From positions 1,518,001 through 1,582,000 of the forward strand of contig NZ_CP029426.2 of assembly GCF_002266435.3 (NCBI RefSeq): a DNA stretch of 64,000 nucleotides. The letters are read 5' to 3'. The position numbers were made by a program, and so were the translations under genes. Position 1 is the stretch's first letter, and each line of letters starts with the position of its first letter. This document shows positions 15,978 to 24,722 of the stretch, piece after piece. Source of the stretch: Bradyrhizobium amphicarpaeae. GTDB taxonomy: Bacteria; Pseudomonadota; Alphaproteobacteria; Rhizobiales; Xanthobacteraceae. A model generated the notes under the pieces. The model had not been told where the DNA came from and ran no database searches. It saw nothing but the letters and a program-made list of their open reading frames with translations.

Positions 15978-18113
15978 ATGTCAGTGGCTCCCATGGACCG
16001 GCAGGCGAAGACAGCGATGAAGGTTGATCCCGAACGACGGCTTCATGCGATCGCGGGGCTGACGGTCAGCATCCGCCTCGCGGTGTCCGCGCTGGTCCTG
16101 GCAGCGATCCTGCTGACGGCCGCGCTCTCCAGCCTGTTGTGGTGGCGTACGGCGGAGGCGACCAGCCGGCAGCTCGCCGCGACCATCAACGAGCAGATCG
16201 TGGCGGCGGTGCGCAAGGAGGTCTCGGCCATCGTCGACGAGGCCCGCGCCGCGCACACCGCGATCCGCACGCTGTTCCTGCAGAACGTGCTCGACACCCG
16301 CGAGGCCGACAAGCGGGAGTTCGTGTTTCTCTCGCAATTGCAGTCGCAGGCAACGATCTCCTGGGTCGCCTTCGGTTGGCCCGACGGCTCCTTTTTCGCC
16401 GCGCACAAGCTGGGCGATCGCCGCCTGGAGATGATGGAGATCTCGCTGACGGATCATCCGGGCCAGCGTCGCGTCGATGAATATGACGTGGTGCCCGGCG
16501 ACATCGAATTCGCCAATCGCCGTTTCGAGCCGAGTGGATTTCACGTCGCCGATCAGCCCTGGTTCAAGGCCGGGCTGACCGCGGACGGTCCGCAATGGTT
16601 CAGGGTGACGGACCACGCGACCGGCGAGCGGCCGTCGATCGCCTTCGCGGGGCCGATCGACGTTTATCAGGAGCGGCAGGGCGTTCTGGCCGTCATCATC
16701 GAATATACCAGGCTTGCGCGCTTCCTGTCGCAGCTCGAGGTCGGGCGCACGGGGACTGCCTTCATCGTCGATAGCAGTGGCGAACTCGTCGCGGCACCGG
16801 ACAAGGAGGCCGACGAGCTCCATCCGGCGCGCGGCGACACCACGCTGCTGCCGCTGGCGCGCGCCGCGCTCGCCAAGGCGGGCGAGGCCGGCCGCAAGGA
16901 GGCCTGGCGAGACAGGCTGACCTCCGGCGGCGCGGCCTACGAGGTTGCGCTGACGCCGCTGCCGTTTCCAGGCTGGTCGCTCGCCACGGTGATCCCGGAG
17001 GCCGAATTTCTCGGGCCGGTCGAGACGACGTTGCGCCGCCTGATCTTCGGCCTCGCCATCGGCGCCGTGCTCGCGGCGCTGGCCTCGGCGATGCTGGCGC
17101 GGTCCGTCATCGCCGCGCCGCTGTCGCGCGTCGTCGGCGAGCTTCGTCATGTCGAAGCCTTCGCGTTGGAGCAGGTCCGCCGCCATCCCTCCCGGCTCAA
17201 GGAAATCGCGAGCCTGTCCGGTGCGATCGCCGAAATGGCGGCCGGATTGTCAGCCTTCCGCAAATTCATCCCTGCCGATCTCGTCCGGGACCTGCTGCGC
17301 CAGGGCGTCGAGGCCAGGCCCGGCGGCAGCGTCCAGGAGCTCAGCGTGATGTTCATCGACATTGCCGGTTTCACCGGCTTGTCCGAGCGGCTGGGCGATC
17401 GCGTGGTGCCGCTGCTGTCGCGCTATCTCGACATCACCTCGGAGATCATCGTCGCCAATGGCGGCACCATCGACAAGTTCATCGGCGACGCCGTGATGGC
17501 GTTCTGGGGTGCGCCGCAGCCGCAAGGCGATCACGCCGCGCGCTGCTGCCGTGCCGCGCTCGCCTGTCGCAGGGCGATCGAGGAGTCCGGATTGGCCGAC
17601 GATCTCGGCCAACCGCTCCAGATCCGGATCGGCATCAATTCGGGCCGCATGCTGGTCGGCAATATCGGCTCGGAGCTGCGGCTGAACTACACCGTGATCG
17701 GCGATGCCGTGAACGTCGCCAGCCGGCTCGAAGGCGTCAACAAATCCTACGGCACGCAGATCCTGGTCGGCGAGACGACCGAACGTCTGGCGCGCGGCGC
17801 CATCATCACGCGCGAGGTCGACAGCATCGCAGTCTACGGACGGGAAGAGGGGCTCTCCGTCCACGAGCTGATCGGGATGGTGGGCGAGGACGACATCGAC
17901 GGCCAGGCGAAAAGCTGGATCGCGGATTACGCGCGCGGCCTTGCCCGCTACCGCGCGCGGCGGTTCGCCGATGCGCTCGCCGATTTCGAGAGCGTCCTGA
18001 AGCTCCGCGGCGACGATCGTCCCGCCGAGCTGATGCACGAGCGCTGCCGGCAGCTCGCTGCAGCCGCGCCCGATATCGCCTGGCAGGCCGTGGCGGCGCT
18101 GACCTCGAAATAA
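15978..18113 (+). CDS. membrane class III adenylate/guanylate cyclase with extracytoplasmic Cache-type sensor
   Basis: Taken from ATG 15978 (711 residues). An in-frame extension to 15240 runs through the antisense bufferin genes and is rejected; ATG 16017 is an alternative. A membrane segment (about 32-56, SIRLAVSALVLAAILLTAAL) is followed by a roughly 300-residue sensor region (VAFGWPDGSFFAAHKLGDR, WFKAGLTADGP, GTAFIVDSSGELVAAPD) resembling a double Cache domain. A second membrane span (GLAIGAVLAALASAMLARSV), a HAMP-like linker and then the cyclase domain complete it. Metal-binding Asp461 (FIDIAGFTGL) and Asp504 (KFIGDAVMAF), and the Asn579/Arg583 pair (VNVASRLEG), are present, so the catalytic site looks intact. 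It likely makes cAMP in response to a periplasmic signal. Confidence 0.88.
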   Translation: MSVAPMDRQAKTAMKVDPERRLHAIAGLTVSIRLAVSALVLAAILLTAALSSLLWWRTAEATSRQLAATINEQIVAAVRKEVSAIVDEARAAHTAIRTLFLQNVLDTREADKREFVFLSQLQSQATISWVAFGWPDGSFFAAHKLGDRRLEMMEISLTDHPGQRRVDEYDVVPGDIEFANRRFEPSGFHVADQPWFKAGLTADGPQWFRVTDHATGERPSIAFAGPIDVYQERQGVLAVIIEYTRLARFLSQLEVGRTGTAFIVDSSGELVAAPDKEADELHPARGDTTLLPLARAALAKAGEAGRKEAWRDRLTSGGAAYEVALTPLPFPGWSLATVIPEAEFLGPVETTLRRLIFGLAIGAVLAALASAMLARSVIAAPLSRVVGELRHVEAFALEQVRRHPSRLKEIASLSGAIAEMAAGLSAFRKFIPADLVRDLLRQGVEARPGGSVQELSVMFIDIAGFTGLSERLGDRVVPLLSRYLDITSEIIVANGGTIDKFIGDAVMAFWGAPQPQGDHAARCCRAALACRRAIEESGLADDLGQPLQIRIGINSGRMLVGNIGSELRLNYTVIGDAVNVASRLEGVNKSYGTQILVGETTERLARGAIITREVDSIAVYGREEGLSVHELIGMVGEDDIDGQAKSWIADYARGLARYRARRFADALADFESVLKLRGDDRPAELMHERCRQLAAAAPDIAWQAVAALTSK

Positions 18114-18217
18114 CAGCGTTGATTGACCGTTGGCGCTCCGCAAACCGGGTGGCAAAGTCGGCACTTCATGAGACATGATGTGCCTATCAAACCCTGAAAA
18201 ACCTGGCCGCCCAACAC

Positions 18218-18802
18218 ATGAAAATCACACTGCTCAAATCCGAGGACTATTCCCGATCGCCGTGGAAGAACGGCGGAGGCATCTTCACAGACATTGCGGG
18301 AGCCTGGCGTGCAGACGCGGCGGTGAAGGATTGGAGCAGCCTGCTCTGGCGCCTTGCGTCCACGCCGATCGTGGCGCCCGGCCCGTTCTCGCATATGCCC
18401 GGCATCGATCGCCTCCAGATGGTCGTCAATGGACGCGGGCTCGTGCTGAAGTCGCCTACGCAGGAATTCGACGAGCGTGAGCCGTTTACGACGGTGCGCT
18501 TCACGGGCGAGATGGAGGTCGTGACAGCGCTCGAAGAGGGGCCGGTCGAGGTTGTCAACCTGATGGCCCGGCGCGGCGCGGCGGAGATCGATCTTATCGC
18601 GCTTCGCGAATCCGGCACACGGCAGCTCGTCGCAGGGACCCATTTGGTCTATGCGGCGCGGGGCGATTGCCGCATTCGACTCGGTGACGAGGAATTTTCA
18701 ATTTCGCACGAAAACACGTTGAAAGCAGAGCTCACCGCGGCCTCGCAACTCACCCTGGTGGCGGGGATGGCGGTGCTTGGCTCGATCCGGCTGGCCGCCT
18801 AG
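18218..18802 (+). CDS. HutD/Ves family cupin-like protein
   Basis: A 194-residue protein. The opening KITLLKSEDYSRSPWKNGGG is the HutD/Ves hallmark, followed by WRLASTPIVAPGPFSHMPGIDRLQMVVNGRG and PFTTVRFTGEMEVVTALEEG, which fit the double-cupin fold. HutD occurs in histidine-utilisation loci and is thought to bind formylglutamate or related urocanate-pathway products; Ves in E. coli is linked to cold or pH response. No hut gene is in this window, so the specific role here is open. It sits between two cyclase genes in the same direction, 104 bases after the first and 96 bases before the second. Confidence 0.82.
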   Translation: MKITLLKSEDYSRSPWKNGGGIFTDIAGAWRADAAVKDWSSLLWRLASTPIVAPGPFSHMPGIDRLQMVVNGRGLVLKSPTQEFDEREPFTTVRFTGEMEVVTALEEGPVEVVNLMARRGAAEIDLIALRESGTRQLVAGTHLVYAARGDCRIRLGDEEFSISHENTLKAELTAASQLTLVAGMAVLGSIRLAA

Positions 18803-18898
18803 TGCGATCCCTGCGTACAATCCGTGCAACTGGCCAGGTTGACGGCGCGCGGCTGGAGCACGATATGTGCTGCGACGCAGACCGCCGAAGGGCAGACG

Positions 18899-20089
18899 AT
18901 GACGACGCAAGACAATCACGCCCCAACGCCAGCCGACAGCGTCATCGACTGGCTCACCAAAGGCACGCGCGACGAACGCTTCATCGACGATATCTTCGCG
19001 CAGATGTGCATCCGCCTGCAGCATGCGGGCATTCCGCTGAAGCGGGCAACGCTTCACGTCCAGATCAATCATCCGCAATGGCTCGGCGCCCGGATGATAT
19101 GGGCCGACGGAATGCAGGGGGCCGAGATCGCGCGGGTGGATTACGATGTCCGCGAGCGGTCCGAGTTCATCGGAAGTCCGGCCTCCGAGATCATTGAGGG
19201 TGCCGCAGAGTTGCGAGAGAATCTGGAACAAGATCCCTCGCTTGGCCGCAAGCATGCCCTTTACGACGAGATGCGGGCCAGTGGCCTGACCGACTATGTC
19301 GCCTGGCCGCTATATCACACGCTCGGCAAGCAGCACGTCGTCACCTACGCCACCGATCGCCCCGGCGGTTTCGAACCGGCGCATGTCGCAGCGCTCAAGA
19401 AAGTCCTGCCGGTGCTGGCGCTGGTCAGCGAGATCCGAATCAAGAACCGGCTGGCGCGAACGCTGCTTGAAACCTATGTCGGCTCCCATGCCGGCCAGCT
19501 GATCCTCGCCGGCGCCACCAGGCGCGGCAGCGGCACGACGGTGCGCGCCGCGATCATGATCTGCGACCTCAGGGACTTCACCAAGATATCCGACAATTGG
19601 CCGCGCGACGACGTCATCGACCTGCTCAACGACTATTTCGACGCGATGTCCGAGCCGATCGCGCGTCATGGCGGCGAGATCCTGAAATTCATCGGCGACG
19701 GCCTGCTCGCCATCTTCCCGCTTCATGAGCCTGATGCCTGCGCGAAGCTGCTCGACGCCGTGACCGAGGCCCGTCAGGCCATGACGGCGCTGAACGAGCG
19801 GAACCGTGCGACCGGGCGCGCGCCGTTGAACTACGGCATCGGCGTCCATGTCGGCGACGTCATGTACGGCAATATCGGATCGTCCAGCCGGCTCGACTTC
19901 ACAGTGATCGGCCCCGCCGTCAACATGGCCTCCCGCCTCGAAACCCTGACCAAGCAGCTCGGACGAACCGTGCTGCTGTCACGCGACTTTGCGGAACTGG
20001 TGGAGGGGAAGTTCGAGCTGGAGCGCGTCGGCAAGCACGAGGTGCGTGGCTTCAGCGATCCGATCGAGCTGTTCGCGTATCACGGCTGA
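18899..20089 (+). CDS. adenylate/guanylate cyclase domain-containing protein (soluble)
   Basis: Taken from ATG 18899 (396 residues) with a GAAGG site about 8 bases upstream; the frame extends to 18824 without a good start. There is no membrane segment. Residues 1 to about 190 form a regulatory region, possibly a GAF-like fold (RLQHAGIPLKRATLHVQINH, HALYDEMRASGLTDYVAWP). The C-terminal half is a class III cyclase: MICDLRDFTKISDNW, LKFIGDGLLAIFPL, NYGIGVHVGDVMYGNIG and FTVIGPAVNMASRLETL, with metal-binding Asp residues and the Asn/Arg pair present. It is the second of three cyclases within 6 kb. Confidence 0.87.
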   Translation: MTTQDNHAPTPADSVIDWLTKGTRDERFIDDIFAQMCIRLQHAGIPLKRATLHVQINHPQWLGARMIWADGMQGAEIARVDYDVRERSEFIGSPASEIIEGAAELRENLEQDPSLGRKHALYDEMRASGLTDYVAWPLYHTLGKQHVVTYATDRPGGFEPAHVAALKKVLPVLALVSEIRIKNRLARTLLETYVGSHAGQLILAGATRRGSGTTVRAAIMICDLRDFTKISDNWPRDDVIDLLNDYFDAMSEPIARHGGEILKFIGDGLLAIFPLHEPDACAKLLDAVTEARQAMTALNERNRATGRAPLNYGIGVHVGDVMYGNIGSSSRLDFTVIGPAVNMASRLETLTKQLGRTVLLSRDFAELVEGKFELERVGKHEVRGFSDPIELFAYHG

Positions 20090-20129
20090 GGCGCGGACGC
20101 GGTCGGTCGCTGACGTCGATCGTCGGCAA

Positions 20130-20633
20130 TTACTGCTTTGATCCGGTCCAGCTTCCGGTGCATCCGTCGGATCGTCGGAACGTCCCCGAGCCGCTGCGGC
20201 CTGAAAACCGCCCGGACATGGTCCAGGTCAGGCTTCCGGCGGCTCCGGTCCCGTAGGTAGCGCCATTCGGACTGACCTGACCGGTGCCGTATTGCCCCAC
20301 CATCTTGCCGCTGGTGATGATCACCGTGTCGGTGGAGCCGGCACAGGTTGCGCCGACACTGGTCAGAACCCATGCGCCGTCAAAATTGCCACTCCCGCCG
20401 CTTCTTTGCGGCGCGCGGCTGGGTTCGTCGTTCGCCGGCTTGCCGCGGCGTGCGGGCCTTGCAGGTTCAGCCGCAGGAGGTGACCCGCGGGAGCCGGATA
20501 ACGATTTCTCATCGTTGCCGATGCTGCCGCCGGCGCTTCCCGATTGTGCACGCACCATGTCAGGCAGGGCGATGGCAGCGAGTGCCGCAGACAACAGCGC
20601 GGCTTCACGAAAATATCGAAACTGGCTTTGCAT
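20130..20633 (-). CDS. secreted hypothetical protein
   Basis: A 167-residue protein with an N-terminal signal peptide (AALLSAALAAIALPDMVRAQS). A low-complexity Gly/Ser/Pro/Arg-rich stretch follows, and from about residue 82 there is a compact domain with DGAWVLTSVGATCAGSTDTVIITSGKM and SGRSGSGTFRRSDGCTGSW. The two cysteines could form a disulphide. Similar domains occur in short secreted rhizobial proteins of unknown function. The gene converges on the cyclase that ends at 20089 and diverges from the WGR-type cyclase starting at 20851. I do not recognise a function. Confidence 0.7.
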   Translation of the reverse strand: MQSQFRYFREAALLSAALAAIALPDMVRAQSGSAGGSIGNDEKSLSGSRGSPPAAEPARPARRGKPANDEPSRAPQRSGGSGNFDGAWVLTSVGATCAGSTDTVIITSGKMVGQYGTGQVSPNGATYGTGAAGSLTWTMSGRFSGRSGSGTFRRSDGCTGSWTGSKQ

Positions 20634-20850
20634 ATCGCATTGGTTTCAAAAATGAGCGGATACCGAAGGTCGGCCCTTGCGGCCTGCGCCGCGGCAATCA
20701 TGCCGCAAGATTTGCCGGTCCCGGCGCAACGGTCAAGCGCCGCGTCGTCCGCCCCGCGGCTTGGTTCGCTGCCGATCATATTGCCAACGCGGCAGTGGCC
20801 TATTACGGTTTGCCTCCGTAGCCCAAAGTCCTTCGATTACCCGCAGCGAC

Positions 20851-21645
20851 ATGCCAAAATTCCTTCGCATCGGCGTCCATCAGTCCAACGTATCCGGCTA
20901 CACGTCGAAGGCGTGGTGTGTCCGGCGGGTCGGTTCAGCGGTTTTCCTGAAGTGGGGCGCGGTGGAGGTCCATGGCGCCGGCGATGGGCGGACGGTCTAC
21001 TGGACGCGACTGCCGCAGGAGAAGACAATCCGCTGCCGCACGACGCAGCGCGCGCAGGACTACGCCAAAGCCGCCATCGCCCGGCGCCGCAGCCATCGCT
21101 ACGAACCGCTGGCCGGACCGATCGCGCTCCGGCGCCGACCCGCCCAGCGGAGCGCGGAGCTCAAGCAGGCACTCGCCACCATCCTGATCGTCGATATCGT
21201 CCGCTCCACCGAAAAGGCGGCGAAGCTCGGCGATGCGCGTTGGACCAAGGTCATGGGTCACTATTACGCGGCGGTGCGCAAGGAGCTGAAGAGCACGCGC
21301 GGCAAGGAAGTGGTGACCACCGGCGACGGCGTGCTGGCGACATTCAAGGCGCCGGCTTCCGGCGTCCGCTGCGCGACCGCAATCCAGAAGGCCGTGCGTA
21401 CGCTGGGGCTCGACATCAGGGTCGGGCTGCATACGGGCGAGTACAGTGTGAGCGGTGGCGAGATGGTCGGTCTCGCCTTTCACATCGGCACGCGCGTCGC
21501 CGCCAAAGCGCGCGCCGGCGAAGTGCTGGTCTCGAGCGCGGTCAGAAACCTGATGGCACAGTCGGAGATCCGGTTCAGGGATCACGGCGTGCATCAGTTC
21601 AAGGGCGTGCCGGAGCGGTGGCGGCTGTTTCGGGTGGAGGATTGA
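20851..21645 (+). CDS. WGR-like domain fused to a class III cyclase domain
   Basis: Taken from ATG 20851 (264 residues); the frame extends upstream to 20677 through Arg-rich noise. The N-terminal region MPKFLRIGVHQSNVSGYTSK, then AWCVRRVGSAVFLKWGAVEVHG, fits a small WGR-like beta module of about 85 residues. After a basic linker, the cyclase part begins LATILIVDIVRSTEKAAKLGD, with TTGDGVLATFKAP and VGLHTGEYSVSGGEM. Both metal-binding Asp positions are present, while the usual Asn of the catalytic pair is His (AFHIGTRVAAKA), as in a common subgroup of these proteins. No membrane segment. It may be a regulator sensing a ligand via the WGR part. Confidence 0.78.
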   Translation: MPKFLRIGVHQSNVSGYTSKAWCVRRVGSAVFLKWGAVEVHGAGDGRTVYWTRLPQEKTIRCRTTQRAQDYAKAAIARRRSHRYEPLAGPIALRRRPAQRSAELKQALATILIVDIVRSTEKAAKLGDARWTKVMGHYYAAVRKELKSTRGKEVVTTGDGVLATFKAPASGVRCATAIQKAVRTLGLDIRVGLHTGEYSVSGGEMVGLAFHIGTRVAAKARAGEVLVSSAVRNLMAQSEIRFRDHGVHQFKGVPERWRLFRVED

Positions 21646-21876
21646 TCGGATTGCGGCCTATCGGCTCGGATCGTCCCCGTCTTGCGAAGCGGTGCCCGGA
21701 GTGCCTAGGAGTCCGGGCTCCGCTTCGTTCGGCCACCGGGGCAGGAACGCGCCCGATGTCATCCGGAGCATAGGGGCGGGCAGATCGTCCGCCTTGACCC
21801 ATCTCAAACATAGGGAAGGTCCTTAGGGAACCATCCGCAATTTCGCCGGGCGCGGTTCGGGCGCATAAATAGGGAT

Positions 21877-22089
21877 ATGCAGCGCCAAATTCTCTTCAAA
21901 TGCCCGCGCACCGGCATGAACGTCGAGCATCGGATCGACGACGAGCGGCCCGAGAGGCTTGAGCCGGCGGACGCCTATGTGTCCCTGCGGTGTCCGGCCT
22001 GCATGTCGCTCCACTTCGTCAACAGCACCACAAGCAAGCTGCTGGGCGAACGTAGCGCGCAGTCCGTCTCCATACCGCGTTCCGCCTGA
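21877..22089 (+). CDS. small hypothetical protein with two Cys motifs
   Basis: A 70-residue protein. It begins MQRQILFKCPRTGMNVEH and continues VSLRCPACMSLHFVN, giving the cysteine pattern FKCP...LRCPAC, which resembles a small zinc ribbon with three visible Cys. A CAT-box-free upstream region of about 230 bases shows no clear promoter. Small proteins of this type are widespread in Bradyrhizobium relatives; I know no function. It lies 45 bases from the end of the convergent ABC ATPase gene. Confidence 0.65.
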   Translation: MQRQILFKCPRTGMNVEHRIDDERPERLEPADAYVSLRCPACMSLHFVNSTTSKLLGERSAQSVSIPRSA

Positions 22090-22134
22090 CAGGGTTCGTG
22101 TCGATTGTGCAGCGACGTGGCGGGCGGGCCACTG

Positions 22135-23631
22135 TCAGTGGATCGCCGCGTACATGATGGCTTCCTCCGTCGCCTCCAGCGCGGAAAACTCCTCGACCAC
22201 CTTGCCTTGCCTGCACACCAGGACGCGGTCCGACAGCGCCATGATCTCGGGCAAATAGGAGGAGATCACCACCACCGCCTTGCCTTTGTCGGCCAGCGAA
22301 TTGATCAACTCGTGAATTTCGACGATGGCTCCGACGTCGACGCCCCGCGTCGGCTCGTCGAAGATGATCAGTTCCGGATCCTGGATCAGCGATTTGGCGA
22401 TCACGACCTTCTGCTGGTTGCCGCCGGACAATTCGACGACCTTGGCCTCGTCGCCGATGGCGCGCACCTTGAGCCGCTCGATCCAGGACTTTCCGGTCGC
22501 GGTGCTTTCACGTCGTGACAGCCAGGTGCGTCCTTTCGGAAACTTGGCGAGCAGGCCGAGATAGATATTGCGCGCAATGGATGCGGTCTCGAAAAAACCT
22601 TCGACCTTGCGATCCTCGGTGACGTAGGCGATGCCGGCCTGCACGGCCGGCGCTGGCACGCGGTAGCGGACCGGCTTGTCGCCGAGGATCACCTCGCCGC
22701 CATGGAAGAAGTCGCGCTTCATGACGCCTGCGACGATCTTGAACGTTTCGGTGCGCCCGGCGCCGACGAGACCGAAGACGCCGGTGATCTGGCCTGCGAA
22801 CACCGACAGCGAATTGTTCTTCACCATCGGCGCCATCTTCAGGTTCTGCACCGTCAGCACCCGCTTGCCCGAAGGCCGCACCTGCGCCTTGCGCGCGCCG
22901 TAGAGCGTGTTGGAGAGGTCCCGCCCCACCATCGCCTGGACGATGCGCGCCCGGTCGAAACGGGAAGCGTCGTCGGTCACGACATGCCTGCCGTCGCGCA
23001 GGACGGTGATGCGGTCGGCGAGCAGCAGCGCCTCTTCGAGCGCGTGCGAGATGAAGATGATGGAGACGCCGCGCCGCTTGAGGTCCCTGACCAGGTCGAA
23101 GAAATATTTCTTCTCCTCCGGCGTCAGCGTCGCCGTCGGCTCGTCGAAGATGATCACCTTCGCCTTGTGCAGGACGGCGCGCGCGATCTCGACCATCTGC
23201 TTCTTGGCGGCGCCCAGGCCGCCGACCGTTGCGGTCGGCGTCACGTCGAAGTTGAGCGATTGCAGGAATTGCTGGGCCGCGATGTAGATGCCGCGCAGGC
23301 GGTTGTAGAATTTCTCCTGGCCGAGGAACAGGTTCTGCGCCACCGTCATCGTCGGCACCAGGCTGTTCTCCTGGAACACCATGGCAATGCCGAGGTTGCG
23401 CGCCTCCAGCGGGGTCTTCAGCGTAACGTCGGCCCCGTCGACCGTCATGGCGCCGGAGGTCAGCGTCACGACGCCGGCCATGACCTTCGTCAGCGTCGAC
23501 TTTCCCGCGCCGTTTTCTCCGACCAGGGCGTGGATCTCGCCGCGCCGCAGGTCGAAATCGACGCCTTCGATCGCGGGTACGCCGGCGTAGAGCTTGGTCG
23601 CCTTCGACAGCGACAGGACGAGGTCGTTCAT
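22135..23631 (-). CDS. sugar-type ABC transporter ATP-binding protein (two NBDs, RbsA-like)
   Basis: A 498-residue protein from ATG 23631; the open frame runs far upstream to 24771 but that part is antisense-like shadow. Two nucleotide-binding domains are present. The first has Walker A GENGAGKSTLTK, a signature-like region GGLGAAKKQMVEIARA and Walker B VIIFDEPTATLTPEE. The second has a degenerate Walker A GLVGAGRTETFK but a canonical LSGGNQQKVVIAKSL and Walker B. This is the RbsA/XylG/MglA architecture. The start overlaps the stop of the SMP-30 gene as ATGA. It energises import by the permeases at 24719 and 27970 with the binding protein at 26914. Confidence 0.92.
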   Translation of the reverse strand: MNDLVLSLSKATKLYAGVPAIEGVDFDLRRGEIHALVGENGAGKSTLTKVMAGVVTLTSGAMTVDGADVTLKTPLEARNLGIAMVFQENSLVPTMTVAQNLFLGQEKFYNRLRGIYIAAQQFLQSLNFDVTPTATVGGLGAAKKQMVEIARAVLHKAKVIIFDEPTATLTPEEKKYFFDLVRDLKRRGVSIIFISHALEEALLLADRITVLRDGRHVVTDDASRFDRARIVQAMVGRDLSNTLYGARKAQVRPSGKRVLTVQNLKMAPMVKNNSLSVFAGQITGVFGLVGAGRTETFKIVAGVMKRDFFHGGEVILGDKPVRYRVPAPAVQAGIAYVTEDRKVEGFFETASIARNIYLGLLAKFPKGRTWLSRRESTATGKSWIERLKVRAIGDEAKVVELSGGNQQKVVIAKSLIQDPELIIFDEPTRGVDVGAIVEIHELINSLADKGKAVVVISSYLPEIMALSDRVLVCRQGKVVEEFSALEATEEAIMYAAIH

Positions 23632-24722
23632 GCGCTTGCCCCCTCGCGCAGGGTTGCCAGCGGAAGCCTGATGATGCGGCCGGGGCCCTTTGCGATCATG
23701 ACGAGGTCGGAGCCCACTTCGACGGCGGCGACGATGCCGTGGTTGACGCCATCGGCCCGGCTGTGGAGCGAATAGCGCGGCAGGCCGTCGGCTCCGAGCC
23801 GGATGACGAGACCGTATGACCGCGGCGGCGCCCAGGGCTTCATCACGCCCATGGTCTTGATATGGGCGCCCTGCAGCGGCTCCTTGAAGGAATGGCCGGA
23901 GCGCAGACGCGGCGCCACCCAGAACTCCGGGGCGATCTCGGCGATCATGCGGCGGCGATAGGCCGGCTCGCGCAGCACGAACTCGACCAGCTGGGTGCGC
24001 GCGGTGAAGGCGGTGAGCCAGAAGCCGCCGCCGCTCGCCGGCGAAAGCCTGGACGGATAGACGGGCAGGTGCCGCAGCAGGTCCTTGCGGCTTCCGTCCC
24101 GCGCGATCGAGATCAGGCGATGCCGCCAGCTTTCGCTGACGAGCACGGCGTCGTTGTTCGCGATGGCGCCGAACGCGTAGGCCAATCCGCCGGCAAGCTG
24201 CGTGATCGTGCCGGATTTCGGATCGAGCCGCAGCACCCGGCCGGTCTTGCCGAGTTCCATCAGATCGCGTGCCCATTCGCCGACATCGTGCAACGTCGAT
24301 CCATCGGTTGCGATCAGCGTCCCGTCGCTTCCCGGAGCCAACGCATTGACGGCGTGCAGCCCCTGCGTGAAGGCCACCCTGGGCGTCTCGGCCGCGGCAT
24401 TGTCGTAGAGCCGGACCTCGGTGCCGCCGAGCGCGACGACAAGGCCTCCATCGGGCAAGGACGCCAGCGCGGAGATCGGCCGCTCGAAGCTTCGGACCGT
24501 CGTTGTCGAGTGTCCGGTCAAACGTATCAGCCGCATGCCGTCGGCGATGAGCAGCGACGAGCCGTCCGCGGCGAGATCCTCCGGCGCGTCGCACGCGAGC
24601 AGGGTCTCCGCCTGCTCGAGCGCCTGGTTCGGCTTCAGCGCTCCGTCGAACGACGGCACGGTGATGGCCGCTTCGCCGCGGCCGAGGAAACGGTTGGCGA
24701 ATTCGCTGATCGCGGCGATCAC
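23628..24722 (-). CDS. SMP-30/gluconolactonase-like beta-propeller protein
   Basis: A 364-residue protein starting at GTG 24722, which overlaps the stop of the permease-fusion gene as GTGA; the stop overlaps the ATPase start as ATGA. The repeats EDLAADGSSLLIADGMRL, ISALASLPDGGLVVALG, VNALAPGSDGTLIATDG and AYAFGAIANNDAVLVSE are six-bladed propeller-like. SMP-30 enzymes are metal-dependent sugar lactonases; strictosidine-synthase-like relatives hydrolyse other lactones or esters. It has no signal peptide. Being locked into the operon, it probably processes the transported sugar or lactone in the cytoplasm. Sequence similarity to the fused domain at 24719-26836 suggests they are duplicates. Confidence 0.8.
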   Translation of the reverse strand: MIAAISEFANRFLGRGEAAITVPSFDGALKPNQALEQAETLLACDAPEDLAADGSSLLIADGMRLIRLTGHSTTTVRSFERPISALASLPDGGLVVALGGTEVRLYDNAAAETPRVAFTQGLHAVNALAPGSDGTLIATDGSTLHDVGEWARDLMELGKTGRVLRLDPKSGTITQLAGGLAYAFGAIANNDAVLVSESWRHRLISIARDGSRKDLLRHLPVYPSRLSPASGGGFWLTAFTARTQLVEFVLREPAYRRRMIAEIAPEFWVAPRLRSGHSFKEPLQGAHIKTMGVMKPWAPPRSYGLVIRLGADGLPRYSLHSRADGVNHGIVAAVEVGSDLVMIAKGPGRIIRLPLATLREGASA

